Of a stretch of 64,000 nt of DNA, positions 1-12,193 are shown piece after piece. The stretch covers positions 19,680,577 through 19,744,576 of the forward strand of contig NC_092582.1 in NCBI RefSeq assembly GCF_037975245.1, in the 5' to 3' direction. The DNA is from Apostichopus japonicus. Lineage: Eukaryota > Echinodermata > Holothuroidea > Aspidochirotida > Stichopodidae. How positions within the stretch are numbered: the stretch's first letter is position 1; every line of letters begins with the position of its first letter. The position numbers and the translations under genes are program-made. The notes under the pieces were generated by a model. It searched no databases. It worked only from the letters and a program-made list of their open reading frames with translations, and was not told where the DNA came from.

Positions 1-345
1 CGCTAGAGCTGTCGTTAAGGGTGACGTCATTACTTAGTAACAAGAGTAGATAATTTCCCGATACGTCATCGCATAGCAACAGAATAAAACTGAGTGTTTA
101 CGGCCGGCCAGATTGATTGTGCTGTTATGTATTGAATTATTAGAAAGATTGAACAGGTTTCAGTTTATTATTGTAAGAACTAGAAGTAGCCTATATTTAT
201 GTCAGGATAAAATCCATTCAGATGCCTTATCCAAATATGCAGTTAGGGACTGCATAGTTATTGTTTTATTATATGAGCAGTTGATTAACATCTGCCGTAA
301 CAACTATAAAGCTTAACTGTTTTTCCTCTCTCCGTCTCACAGTCT
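1..345 (+). repeat. Dispersed repeat, right part (continues off the window start)
   Basis: This stretch matches, in inverted orientation and with small indels, the sequence at about 20440-20835. The shared text includes the ATTTACGGCC-like block, the AACAGGTTTCAGTTTATTAT-like block and the closing CCTCTCTCCGTCTCACAG. A third partial copy of the closing block lies at 21211-21275 on the minus strand. There the CACAG is followed by GTAAGA, so the block could be an exon end or simply a repeat boundary. No protein is evident. The family is not recognised. Confidence 0.6.
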
Positions 346-1837
346 TACAGGTAGCTTAGTGGGGTGGTGCTTGGGTCCATGCTGCCAGTAGGGATTGAGA
401 GATCTGGTATATTTCATTGGATTCGGGTCAGCCTCTAAATCTGTATTCCGTCTCAGTCTGAGGTCGGTCGTCAACAAAATGCCGAATACTAATACGGCCT
501 ATGATGCTCACGAGCCTGATGGACGCCATTTATATCGTATGCATCTACCGTAGGTAAAATGCTGGCAAGTTGTGCAGTGTACAAATTGAGGCAAGATCAA
601 CCATGCGATGTTTTTCATTAAATTGCCTAGGAGAATCGAACTTAAACACCACCTAACTCTATCTAACGGTTTCTAGAGATAGCGAGGGGCAACTTGAATC
701 CAGTATCTATATCAAAGAGTACAAATGTATCTTTTGGAGGCGGGGGGGGGGGTGGGGGACGAGTTCAAAGTTTGAAATGTTTGACATGTAGAATTTGTCC
801 ATCATTATTCAGAGGCGTATTCAGGAGGGAGTGTGGCCCTGTGATAGCTGGAGCTGATCAGTACGTGAAATGGTTCATTCTGAGTAATGCATTGGCTACA
901 CGCGAAGTTACAGTAAAGCGTCGCTTTTAATTTATTATGGGGAGGGGAGGGGTGAAATGACCAGGGGGATTAACCCCCGACCCATCCCCAGGATCCGCGT
1001 CTGTATGTTCATTATGGTGAGAAAAAAATGTTCAGTTTCTCATGTTCAGCAATACTTAACAGGTCCCCTTTTGGTTCTTCACTGTATGAAGCTACAATAA
1101 TGATTATCGCTAGTATACTTACAAATATCGACATTTATATATACACCGAATGAAGAATTTTCCCTGCGTGACCATTTCCCTCCTACATTGAACATCTATT
1201 TTCAGTAAGCCAGATGTAGCCTCTGATCTTGTGATTATATGTAATAGGTTATACTAAAGTGGTATGTTCCCACTCCTAAAGTCTACTTGATTTGCTAATA
1301 AATACTTTTTATGTTATGTTGAGTTGGAATGGGGGGGGGGGGGTGTACTTCTCCACATATCACGGGATTAGTGCCTGATTTTATAAGAAACTTCTTTCAC
1401 TTTTCAGAGTGACTCGAAGTAGAGGTAACCCAACAAACAATTATTATATCATGCTAAGTATCTTAGATTAAGAGATAGCCAGGGGTGGATTGCGTCATCG
1501 CCTCAGACGAAAGTAGCATCTTTATTGATGAAAAGGAAAATTGATATAATCGGATACCTTAACCGTCAAGACTGTGCATTCGCCGCCTTAGACCCAGCGG
1601 CGCTCCTGTGTCAGCTTGGGAAGGGTATCTATATAGACTGCGGAGAGGAACGCGTGTGCTGAATGTCGGAGCATTTAGTTCTTCCATTACACACACAATG
1701 GTTCATCTACCCGCGGAATTAAACATATAGACTACTTTAAAGTGGTGCATTTGTTTCTATTTGAGGGGTTGGCGGGATTCTGCAATGACACGGTGTCAGT
1801 ACAGGGTTTGGGTTTAATGGAAATGTTACTGTATATA
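346..1837. other. Gene-free flank with G tracts
   Basis: I see no gene here. The stretch holds G tracts near 741-755 and 1331-1344 and a G-rich patch near 940-960, which is followed by CCCAGGATCCGCG, like the end of a hAT MITE. A third G tract near 1909-1922 lies just inside the segmental duplication. Confidence 0.5.
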
Positions 1838-3692
1838 TGTATAGTATCTTGTCCTTCAGCTTAACAGTTTAACTTTACGAAAGTATACAGGCGCACCGGA
1901 GAAACGGAAGGGGGGGGGGGGGCTTGCAATGGAGAGAATACCCGTTGATCAAAATTGACTCACTAAAGAAAAGAAACGAAAGAGTCCCAGTGGATCGAGC
2001 TGGCTAAGCGTGGTGACTTAATTTCCTTTTATTCATATTCTATCATTTTATTTATCCGAAATGAGCTTTTAACAATTTGGTCAATACTTTTAACGTATGG
2101 ATATAAAGAGGCTTAGGCCTATAGCAAGTTATATATACTAAAACTTACACTGTTCTATAGCTCGAACATATCCTACTTTCGATTTCCCACTAAGAATCGC
2201 TCACCGTTTTCTTCTTCGTCTCCATTTTTTTCTTGCGTTTTTTTCTTTTGATTGTATATATCTATGAATCAACGATTACGCGATACTTGATCTTAGTTTG
2301 GACTCACAAAAAACCATAGACCCCAATTGCGTTCAGAGCGCAGGAAAGCCACGATCTTAGCGAAAACTTGTTGAACCATTTCGTATACGATACACAGGAA
2401 CAAGTCACCCCAAACTACACCACTTGTCACTCCAGCCGCATGATGTATGCAAATGCATATTTTACAGGTAGTTATAACATGTGTGCAACCGACAAAATTT
2501 AATGACATGTCCAAATTCATTGTAAAGCAAAACATATATTGAGTATTATCTAAACTAAAATAAAACAGTTGCTTAAAGCTATAATACAAAGTAGTTAAAT
2601 GTGTACTCTTCTTTGTCTACTCACTAAATATCTCTTCGTTTAGGAAGTTTTCTGAAAGGGTTTTTGGTTTTCTAATGAGAACGCTGGTGTGCCTATTATA
2701 CGACACATTTAGTTCGTTTAGAGTTACAGGATCTATCCATATATTGTCATATCGGGCTTTATCAGGATTTTTTTTATAATTAATTACACACGAAATTATA
2801 GGCCCATAATATTTTAAACGGCTGACTTGATTTGAATGTCCAAAAGTGGAGTACTTCTTAGTTTCGGTAACCTTCTGAAAGTTGTCTACACAGTGGTGGT
2901 AGCACCAACAAGGGAGCTGGAGGCACATAAGTCTGGAGCTTGGCTACAGGCCTAGTGTATAACAAGTTTGAATTTGGGGAAACTATCATGTCATGATGCT
3001 TGTAACAGTATATAATATCACGATTAAACTCCGTAGAGAAATAATGACAGAAACAAAGGCCTCGAACACAGCGAAAAGTGATTAAGATGTTAATTACTTA
3101 TATGTTAACCTTTCTTCTTTCGTCTTAACCCTTTATAGCTTTCGATGATGTGTACTGTATGATAATTGGCCTTATGTGGAAACAGGACAGCGTCTTCTTG
3201 CCTGTTACAGGGAAATGTTACAGGAAATTTAGAGCTATTTATGATTCTACACCAAAAATTGATTCAATTTTCTCCAATTTAGATTTTTGTAGGGCAAAAA
3301 TGAAATGCAAGGCTTCAGCTTTATTAAATCTTGCCAAACCTCGAATCTTACAATCCTAAGTTAAAAGACGAGATAAACTGATCAAGCAACTGTGCAAATC
3401 AAATTATAAGTTTAAGTTTGTAGAAAGGTATGGAAACAAGTTTATTGCTTGCTTACTTAACATACATACTTACATACACCCACACGAGCGCACACACAAA
3501 CACACTATATAGGGCCCACATACATACATCCAACCTAGATTCATACATATATACATAGTCCTACATACAGATACATAGCCGGCAAGGAGCTTTGTGACTT
3601 GTGTTTGTCCAACGGGAGATGTTCCAAATATGATGGTTGGTAGAACTGATGCAATAATGGTGTCATGTCTTTGTCGACCTAATCATTCGATT

Positions 3693-3996
3693 CAGGCGCG
3701 TAGCCAGGAATCTGCCAAGGGAGGGGCGAAAATGTTGGCAAATTATCAGAGCCGTAGAAACGGCATTGCAAACTATCTAAGCGTAGCGCCACCATGATTG
3801 GCGCGAAGCGTACAAGAAAATTTTGACTTAAAATGCCTCCCAGATCGCTGGAAATGGCACTTCCCAGGCCTTGTCAGTTGCATATTGCATTTTCTCTTTT
3901 GAAATTACTAGAGATATCATAAAAACATTAAAATATAAAATATGCTCAAGGGGGGCGGCTGCCCCCTTCGCCTCCCCCCCCTTGGCTACGCGCCTG
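3693..3996 (+). mobile_element. hAT-type MITE, 304 bp, with 8-bp target duplication
   Basis: The terminal inverted repeats are CAGGCGCGTAGCCAGG at the left and CCCTTGGCTACGCGCCTG at the right. An exact 8-bp target duplication, ATTCGATT, lies at 3685-3692 and 3997-4004. The duplicated block provides the empty site at 33151-33158, where ATTCGATT occurs once. An 8-bp duplication with a CAG-start TIR is typical of hAT. The internal text (GCGCCACCATGATTGGCGCGAAGCG) recurs at 52127-52481 and, inverted, near 29380-29480, so this is a family. It codes for no transposase. Confidence 0.95.
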
Positions 3997-5087
3997 ATTC
4001 GATTTTAAACAGAGAGCCTGTGGTTGTCATTACGGCTTTCATGTCATCATTCGTAATATACCAACCTGCGAAAAACATGAGGAAGAAAAAATAATAAGCT
4101 GATTGTTATAACGACAAAAGATTTCACACCTAACTATAGGTAATGACACTTAAACACACAAAGATGCATACAATACATATATCGCCCAAATATGGGCACA
4201 TAAACATGTTAACCGCACAGAAACAAAACAAGAAAAACTTCTATTATGGTCATCTTAATTATCTTTAAACATATATCGGTCTCGTGAACGGGCGGTCTTA
4301 GAATTCACAGAATTGTCAGCAGTCAACGTGATAAGTAAATTGAAATCAATTTGAAACCTTAAAGAGTAAACTAAAATAAAAAATTCACAATCTTTCAAAA
4401 CATAAAATTGCTATTAACTTTCAATATGTCATTTTCGTTTACGTTCAAGCATAAATCTTATAAATCCATACTCAAAGAATGTGCTAAACCTCGTCAGTTT
4501 TTCTTGGGGTATGTTTGTTTTTGTACTTGTGTGTGATGGGGGTTATATCGAATTCCCCTTTTGTTGATTGCTACGTCGCTTGTGGGGGGGGGGGGGGTGC
4601 TTGTTACAGTGTCCTCAATCCTTTGGCCGAGGGCTCAGATAACCATGATCATGCAGTCGGCCTCTGGTCAAAACATTTCTTTGTACTAACAACACGAAAC
4701 TTTCTTTAGTTGTCATCCAAGGGGTAACGAACCAAAAGAACAATGCATGATGTAAAACTGATAGAATGATACTATTGTTTCATATCAAGTGATCTTAGAA
4801 CAACTATCCCTTCTTTCTTGCTTCTACTTGATAGTCAGTACTCCCTGTGCTATTAAATATAATTAAATGATTGTATTAAATAAATGTGATCATATCTTTA
4901 TGATGTTCAGTTCTTTCACAAATCTTACCATTATTTACAGTGCTTTCAATCTTATATTCACTGTCGTCTTGCGGAACCAACTCCAAAAAGCTTGCATTGT
5001 CAGGTATCGGTTCACCTCCCGTATATACGGTTTCATCAAATGGCTATATATATAAATTTCAAGATCAGTTTTTCAATATCAATTCAA

Positions 5088-5208
<121 letters not shown>

Positions 5209-5390
5209 GCACAAAATCAAAGGAAACAAACGGTCCATTATAATTAATTGATAAAAATGATGGGTATTATTATTTCAAGATATAATCATATCCCCGGACG
5301 GAATTCTTGATCTTTGACACAGGCACTGCTGGTTTATATTTATAAGCTTAAGTAAAAGATGGTACATAATCTAAAAACTATTTATGAAAG

Positions 5391-6306
5391 TTACAAAAAA
5401 ATTACTTTTGAAGTTCTGTGATTCTGGGATAACGAAAATAGTATCGGTTAATTCACTTCGACAATAACAAAGTTAAGAATGTATAATATTTTCAGGGTTC
5501 TTAATAAATGGATTGTAACGTTTTTTTTAATTACCCAAAGGACCAAGTCGTTGTCCTTCTTTGCTGCTAAGCAAAAACATGGTTGATCCGTCGGAACCAG
5601 AATCACAACCTGGCTATTGGTTGGACTTCTTGTAGGGTCGTATTTGTACATTGTGAAAGAGGCTTGGTATTAAAGAGAGACAAGAGAAACACATAGTTAT
5701 GATTCCATGTTGAAGCAGCGTTTTTCTCTATTTAGTAAACAGTGCAAAAACTCCCAGCATGGACAGGATGATATTACATATATGATATAGGCTATATATT
5801 GTTCTTGATTTTCCAATTATATATATTCATTTGCCTTTGTCGTTTATGTCCATTTCATTAACATAAAGTCTGTTCAAAGTATCTTTTGAGATCCGATTTT
5901 AGGAATCACAAATGATTTTCGAGTTGGTTAGCATCATGTTTGATCTCTAGAGTAAGGCAAAATATGTCACCAAAAACAGAACTAGTATTGTTTGTTACAG
6001 GTGACAAACGCCTACAGTGGAATTACGAACTTCCTTACCAGTTTCGAACCTCTGGACATACAATCAGCGTCCATAGCCTAGTTGGCTAGAGTGTCCGCGT
6101 ACAAAGCGGGAGGCCCGGGTTCGAATCCCGGTGGAGGCTGGAAGTTTTTTCACTGTTCTCGATTTTCTTAACTCATTACGATTTCAATTATATATATATT
6201 CATTTGCCTTTGTCGTTTACCTCCATTTCATTAACATAAAGTCTGTTCAAAGTATCTCTTTCGAGATCTGGCTTTAGGAATCACAAATAATTTTCGAGTT
6301 GGTTAG

Positions 6307-6348
<42 letters not shown>

Positions 6349-7503
6349 TATATATACATATATATACTATATATATATACTATATATACATATATATATA
6401 TATATATATTGTTACGAGGGCCCATTGTAGCCTAACGCTAGTTACTGCTAATGAGAAACCTAATGTTATATTATTGAAAGTATTTAATATTGCCTACGTG
6501 ATAAATCAGTATTTGAGAAATTAGGTCGGGTTACCGTGTCACAATGTTATAATACATGATTGTTCTGGTATATTCCTTATGATGACGCGCTGGTCTCGGG
6601 TTAACGTCGGTTTACGTGAGATCGCGTGTAAGCTGTACACATCTTCGTGCATTCTCTGGAATATTCGCGAGCGATGCACAGGACTTCCAAGAATAGAGAA
6701 ACCGGGTCGCGTTGTTACTCAGGTGTATCGAGAGAGATCTAGATGATTCTTGACATGGCGAATCGTATATAAACCCGCCCAGATCGGAGAGTTTCTCAGT
6801 TTCTGAACGAATACAAGCGACGACACTTATTATACCATTCTACTATATATCGTCAGTGCTCAACTGCCAGTAGTTTCTGAGGGATTGAGATATCGATACT
6901 AAGATTGATTCTTCACTTCCACTCAGAAGTTTGAAGAGGACTTTGCTGTGAAACTACAGTTTTTCAGTCGTTATTGCGGAGAAGGTGAAGAATTTCTGTC
7001 TCCGTTGAGGAAGTTCGTTACGCCAGGAGTTGGTGGCTATAAAGCTGATTTTGGACTGACTCTGGTAATATTTAGTCGGCGAGAAGTTCGACTTGTGCTT
7101 CACTCGATTGTGGCTGGAAGTCCGTCTTCTATTTTGGAGCATCGCCGGAAAGAAGGTGACTGCTGTTTCTGGGATCGCGAGAAACTTCGTCGAGGACCAG
7201 TGAATTTCGCGGTACAACGAACCGAGAATCGTCGTCATCAAGGTCGTGGCCGCTGAGGGATATCGCCGTTGGAAGAGACCAGCGTGTATTAAAGTGTATC
7301 CTATCTTGTTAAGTTTGTGAGTAAATTTCTATATATTTGTAATTACCATTTGTTGTTGTTGGTTCGAAATCCATTGTTCAATATAGTTTACGTTCTCATT
7401 CAAATTCTCTAGACTCGTCAATTTGTCTGTGTTCCTTACGGAAACGAACCCAGGCTTGTGTCTCGTTAAAAATTAGTTATCGAGACCTCTCGCATTCCAA
7501 CGT

Positions 7504-7543
<40 letters not shown>

Positions 7544-10500
7544 TACCTATACGGTAACTTACAGCGTGTTGTTACTCGAGCTTCACGCCTGCACGGCGAT
7601 GATCAGACAACATCTTATCTGTGAGGTAAGCTCGCAATCCTACGCGCCAAAGACAACATAAACATGTCCGTACCACTTACTACAATGATTATACTGGTGT
7701 GATTACGTATTGCAACATAACAATGGGAGCGTATGACGCATTAATGTTTTTAAGTTTCTTTAAATATTTACTGCCATTAGAAGAAATAGGTATGTGCAAC
7801 GTACACTCGGTGTTGTTGCAGTTAGAACTGTAAAGCTATTACAAGGCTAGTACAGCCATCGTGTAATCGTGAGGCGCACAACGGTCTGGTAAGGAAGTCT
7901 ACATACTAAACATTTATATCATTTAACATCTATTTAAAGCATGGCGTAGGCGATATCAACTAGCGTATAGATCCTACAAAAGTTATGCACCGGACTCAGA
8001 TATTCCGGCCAGGCTGGTGAACGGTTTCAAACCATAACCAGTTTCTCCTGATAACTCAATGAGAATCGAGTTTTTAACTTACTCAGTGAACCATTGGATT
8101 CAGTGAATTCAATATCGTCACCATCTACTTCCAACCAGAGTTGCTCGTTTCCTTTAGTAACAACAAACCTAACGTTCTCTTGTTTTCCACTGTACTGATA
8201 GGTACTTAGAGGGGGTACCTCAACCGGGATGAAACGTTCAATATCTGCATAATCAGAATTCCAATAAAACCCGCCGAACTCCAGATACGGATTACCATCT
8301 AGATAGGGAACAGAAAATATCATTCATGAACCTAATGAAATAACCAGCAAGCCGATCGGCTCATTGTGATTCCTTGACACGACGTTCACAGAAAATAATA
8401 CCGCATGTTATAGTAGGCATTCATGTGTAAAAATAAGTCTGAAGTTATTCTCATTTGTAAGGTTGGAGAAAATCGTGCTTACATGGTTTTCAGACCGTGA
8501 CATTTGATGACCTCAAATATCTTTAGACCTTTTACAACTGTTGTACTTTTGTACTCACTAAGGTGAACCTACACATCAAATGCAATTAATTAACGGTGTA
8601 ACATTGTATATACTATGTTTACAACATTTCAGACCTTGACCTCTGTGTGCCTTTGACCCTTACGAAAACCAGTAGGTTTCATAAGTGTACTCAGTTACCT
8701 GGATTCATAAGCTACGTAGGAAACTTGAACCATCCCTGCATTAAGTAACACAAATTTCAGTTTTTATTATGTGTTTATTTAAGAGTACGTTTTAACTACA
8801 TTGATCAATTTCTCAACAAAAAGTCATGTTTAAAAAACAAACACTTCTAATTTATGATAAGGGGCGAAGTTGGGCGACACGCCATGTTACTATACACCAC
8901 TGAATATGCTTAATTACATATTGGCAGTGAACTACACCTTAACTTCGTTTTATGTCTTTAGACATTGCGTTAGACTTGTCAGCCTGATTACCTTTGACCG
9001 TATATACTCGATTAATATGAAATAGTGGTAGATATCATCAAACAAACAGCAAACGTTCTCCTCATATATCTAAGCCTTTATGCTTTTCGCTTTTTTGTAT
9101 AACAATTTGAACAACACCAACTCTGTAAAGAACACAAAAGTAAATGTACGTTCGGCGTTCCATACTGTTGGTGGGCTAATATTCTCTATTTGCCTGCCAT
9201 AGTTCCTTATGGAGTAAAGGTAATAGTATGATTATATATGATCGCATCCGAAAGTACATTTTGGCAACTATTCAGACTTTTGGGGTGTCGGGGTGGTGGG
9301 CAGGGGTGGAAGTTTTTTCCTAAGTTATAATTGTTAGTTTATACAATCACATTTCATTGACGCGTTCTGATGACTTAGACCTAACATTGTGTCGAATCGT
9401 GCTTTTAGCTCATCAAAATTTCTAGACGCCGTATCTTGTTTCACCTGAATTACCTGATTTGAATCCGATTTCGAGGATCACCACAATTGGAGCAACTTCG
9501 CCATTTACCTTTCTTTCGACAGCCTTGAAGAAAACAGAGAGGTGGAGAGAGAGAAAGCTTGATTGGGTGTCATGACAATTCACCAATGATAATATATTTG
9601 TCACTGAGATATTATGGGCAAATTATTTCTCTTGTCGATCATAGTTCTGCTCCAAATGGCATAAAGCACTATTGCACATATCATATTCAAAGAACTGTTG
9701 AATGTAACATACTCGTAAACTAATGAAGTTTGGCATTAAGGTATGACTGATTGGTTTATGTCGACATGTATGCCCGTAGCCTGGCGAGAGAACGAGGGCC
9801 GTGCCGAATATTATGCATCTCTATAAATTGTTCAACTTTCTGGGTATTTCTCCTACGTATGAACCTGTCGACATGTAATTTCGTGTTCTCAAAGAAATCA
9901 ACAATTGGTCTTTAGTTATTAGAAGACTAAAATAAACAAAATGTGGCTATACGGAAATAAATATAATTCGTTCCGTTGATGAGTTGTTATAGAAAAAAAT
10001 ATATTAATCATGAAAGAATTACCAACGCGATCACCGAGAGAGAACGAATCGATTCGAGGATGAGGTCAAATGTGAACTGCTCAACAGGGACGTTGTTTAC
10101 TGAAATCAGTCGATCCGAATGCCTAGATAAAATAGATAAAGGAGAAATATTGTAGAGGTTTGCATGATGAAAATCTCTCACCTGGCCCTCTTCAGTAACA
10201 TACTTTCGTAACACGAACAATATGAAAACAACTATGAAAAAAGAACGTTTTGTACTCGAGACCTTCTTCCTGTATTAATAATAATGGTTATTCATCTGCT
10301 TTATTTTAGGTGTACGCAAAATTGCCCATTGAGTCGATATTTGTTTATCATAAGTATTGAATTTCTTGCAATCCAAGTTCGTGCTAGTAATACTTTTAAA
10401 GGTATACTCATTAACAATCATCACTTCATATTAACTCAGTATGCTGATGATACTACTATTTTCTTAGACATTGATATTAATTCCCTACAGGCTGTTTTGA

Positions 10501-12193
10501 TATACTAGGTGACTTTTCGCTAGTTTCGGGCATAAATTATAGCAAATAACCTCTCTTCCCTTTAGGTCCTACTTATGACGATACTCCTGCTTTGTTCAAG
10601 AATTGTGGAAATTCATCACCGATGGCCCTATTAAATCATTAGGTATACATTTCACAAATCAGAAACAGTCTCAATTATATACCAAAACTTTCTCTTCTCA
10701 AAAATACTCTTCAAGCAGTGGTCCACTCGTGACCTTACTTCCTATTGGCAGAATTACTATGATTAAAACTTTCGCAATCTTCCCAACTTGTTTTTTTCTT
10801 TTCTGTTCGGCCAAACCCACCAGATTATTTTTTGAATGACTTCAATAACATACTATTCAGTTTTATATGGGACGGAAAACCAGATACAAGTTAGTCTTGT
10901 TACGATCCTAGTATGAACAGCCTAGTGTAAGTTTTTCCACAAAGCTATTTTCCCGTGTCTACTTGCTGTACTGCCCAGAGAACGACAGCGGCAACGCTTT
11001 CGATTGATACTAGGGTCTTGCATATTTCTCCAAAGGTATCTTATGCTTTTCTTTGAATTTGGAAGATTTGCTTCGGAAAAGCAAAACAGCCAATTAGGTT
11101 TGCCAGTTGGGCCCATTTCACCCAAAAATGTTTATTCAAGCCCTACCTCCTGCAGTGAACATCACTTGGCCTTATATTGGTTTATACACTGTGAGACTGT
11201 CGCTAATTGCTGTGAAAGACACATGATCTCACATGACACACAACTTCGTAATAATAATATGAATAAGGATTTTGTGGTTTACATAAGGTCACGCCCCAAT
11301 TTGGAGAAATGTTCAAGACTAGGTTTGAATCGGACAGATCCTCGGCCATGTAAAATACAGTGGGCAAGCACATTCGTGGTAGGCAGAAACGGACTCTGAG
11401 GCATGTACAGTTGCACGCAATAAAAATAGTATAACAAACGGCTTGGCCAAGACTAGATACAATTAAACTCTCATTCATACAGAGAGGGTGAACTTAACAT
11501 GATTAATGTTCGCCCGTTCTTTTTTTGTTGTTGTCTTATATACTACATTAATTAGGGTTTTTTTCATCTCTTTTATTGACTCATTTGACATTTATACAAA
11601 TAAACATGATAATTTTGTGAGTTCTTTAATATTATCATACAACTCAATCATAACAATTTAATATTTTCTTATCTTTAGTTTTAATAGTACATAACAATAT
11701 CAATACATACAGTGCAGCCGCAGAGACAAAACGTACAATAGTACTATTCAACTATAACAATCGCGACTTGCACAACAATGAGAAGCAAAACATTACGACG
11801 AAGAAATACTAACAGGAAACCAAACAATCAATGTGACCATATAAAAAGCGCTAACTGCAAATGAAGTCCTTTTTACTAAATGCAGTTTTAAATTCTTGAA
11901 GAGAGAACGAAGGATTAGGCTTATTCGCCTGTTCTAATAAACAATGTAAATCGCTCTTGTAAAAAGAAAGCGATAATGCGTGATCGTAATTGATTAGAAA
12001 ATTATTGAGATGGAAGTATTTACCTGATGCCTCCATTGTAGATAATTCCGCCTGGTGAAATTTGTTCAATAAAGAGATGCTTGCCATGGCCATTTATGGT
12101 TTCTCTCTGCACTAAGAAGGCTGATAAGTCGACGCTAGTATAATGCAGTTTGGGGTGCGTTAAAGACAACGCCGATCTTCGCAGCAGCGCCAT
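5391..12193 (-). CDS. PDZ plus IL-1-like beta-trefoil protein, copy A (six exons)
   Basis: Exons in transcript order: 12024-12193, 10023-10122, 9454-9523, 8083-8298, 5535-5662, 5391-5423. All five junctions are GT-AG and phase-compatible (2, 0, 1, 1, 0), giving 238 residues. The start ATG lies in AACAACATGG, a good initiation context, behind a possible acceptor TGTTTTAG, so a 5' UTR exon is possible. Residues 25-95 form a PDZ domain: carboxylate-loop region HGKHLFI (36-42), then SDRLISVN (59-66) and a closing VIALV-type strand. Residues 91-238 (about 148) look like an IL-1-type beta-trefoil: VRFVVTKG...LWLEVDG (156-173), SFTMYKYD (187-194), a Pro-rich turn before CFCLAA (214-219), and a final SKVIF strand. 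There is no signal peptide, as is usual for IL-1 proteins. Exon 6 is the least certain. The PDZ call is firm; the trefoil call is inference. Confidence 0.72.
5811..6312. repeat. Direct repeat pair flanking the tRNA-like segment
   Basis: Two copies of a roughly 130-bp sequence lie at 5811-5937 and 6182-6312. Both run from the TTTCAATTATATA-like start through CATTTCATTAACATAAAG to GAGTTGGTTAGCATCAT. About 245 bp separate them, including the tRNA-like unit at 6067-6139. The right copy runs straight into a (TA)n array. Unequal exchange or local duplication explains the arrangement better than an LTR pair, since no TG...CA ends or target duplication are visible. Confidence 0.8.
6067..6139 (+). tRNA. 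tRNA-like gene, anticodon ACA (Cys-type), probably a pseudogene or SINE-like repeat
   Basis: A 73-nt cloverleaf can be drawn. The internal Pol III promoter is perfect: A box TAGCCTAGTTGG and B box GGTTCGAATCC. A T6 terminator follows six bases after the 3' end (6145-6150). The anticodon stem TCCGC/GCGGG encloses GTACAAA, giving anticodon ACA, which would read UGU (Cys). Decay is visible: one acceptor-stem mismatch (G-G at pair 3) and a weak D stem with a C-A mismatch. Animal Cys tRNA normally has GCA, so a functional decoding tRNA is unlikely. Transcription is still possible. Confidence 0.6.
6313..6409. repeat. (TA)n microsatellite, target of the LTR insertion
   Basis: A TA-rich array with TATATACTATA variants. 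It resumes at 7508-7541 on the other side of the LTR-like element, so the element landed inside the microsatellite. Confidence 0.9.
6410..7507 (+). mobile_element. Probable solo LTR, 1098 bp, Gypsy-like
   Basis: The ends are TGTTACG and CGTAACA, the usual TG...CA arrangement with a 7-bp inverted repeat. Both flanks are TA microsatellite, so an ATAT target duplication is compatible but not informative. Inside are a TATA box (TATATAAA, 6766-6773), G/C-richer text downstream of it, and an ATTAAA polyadenylation-type signal at 7288-7293, in the expected U3-R-U5 order. No gag or pol is present and the unit stands alone, so it is most simply a solo LTR left by recombination. It lies in intron 4 of the copy A PDZ gene and is absent from copy B. 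The strand follows the TATA box. Confidence 0.75.
10284..10920 (+). pseudogene. LINE (L1/Tx1-like) reverse transcriptase fragment, copy A
   Basis: Translation gives the RT core signature CPLSRYLFI, then FKGILIN and QYADDTTIFLD, which carries the catalytic YADD. With frameshifts it continues into SLGIHFTN, then LLPIGRITMIKTF and [12 protein letters not shown], blocks that follow the RT core in L1/Tx1-type ORF2 proteins. Reading frames change at least twice and stops interrupt, so it is dead. It sits in intron 1 of the PDZ gene in both copies and therefore predates the duplication. The endonuclease and most of ORF2 are missing. Confidence 0.85.

Noticed and set aside
8027-8323. Single 98-codon frame as a complete gene
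   Set aside because: It reads through a strong acceptor at 8299 and a consensus donor GTAAGT at 8077-8082. The coding part is exon 4 (8083-8298) of the PDZ gene; copy A also has a stop just upstream where copy B does not.
11004-11399. 131-codon frame, with a close copy at 44032-44421
   Set aside because: Retained only because it lies in the segmental duplication. Frames shift relative to the upstream LINE fragment and no family pattern is visible; it may be decayed LINE 3' sequence.
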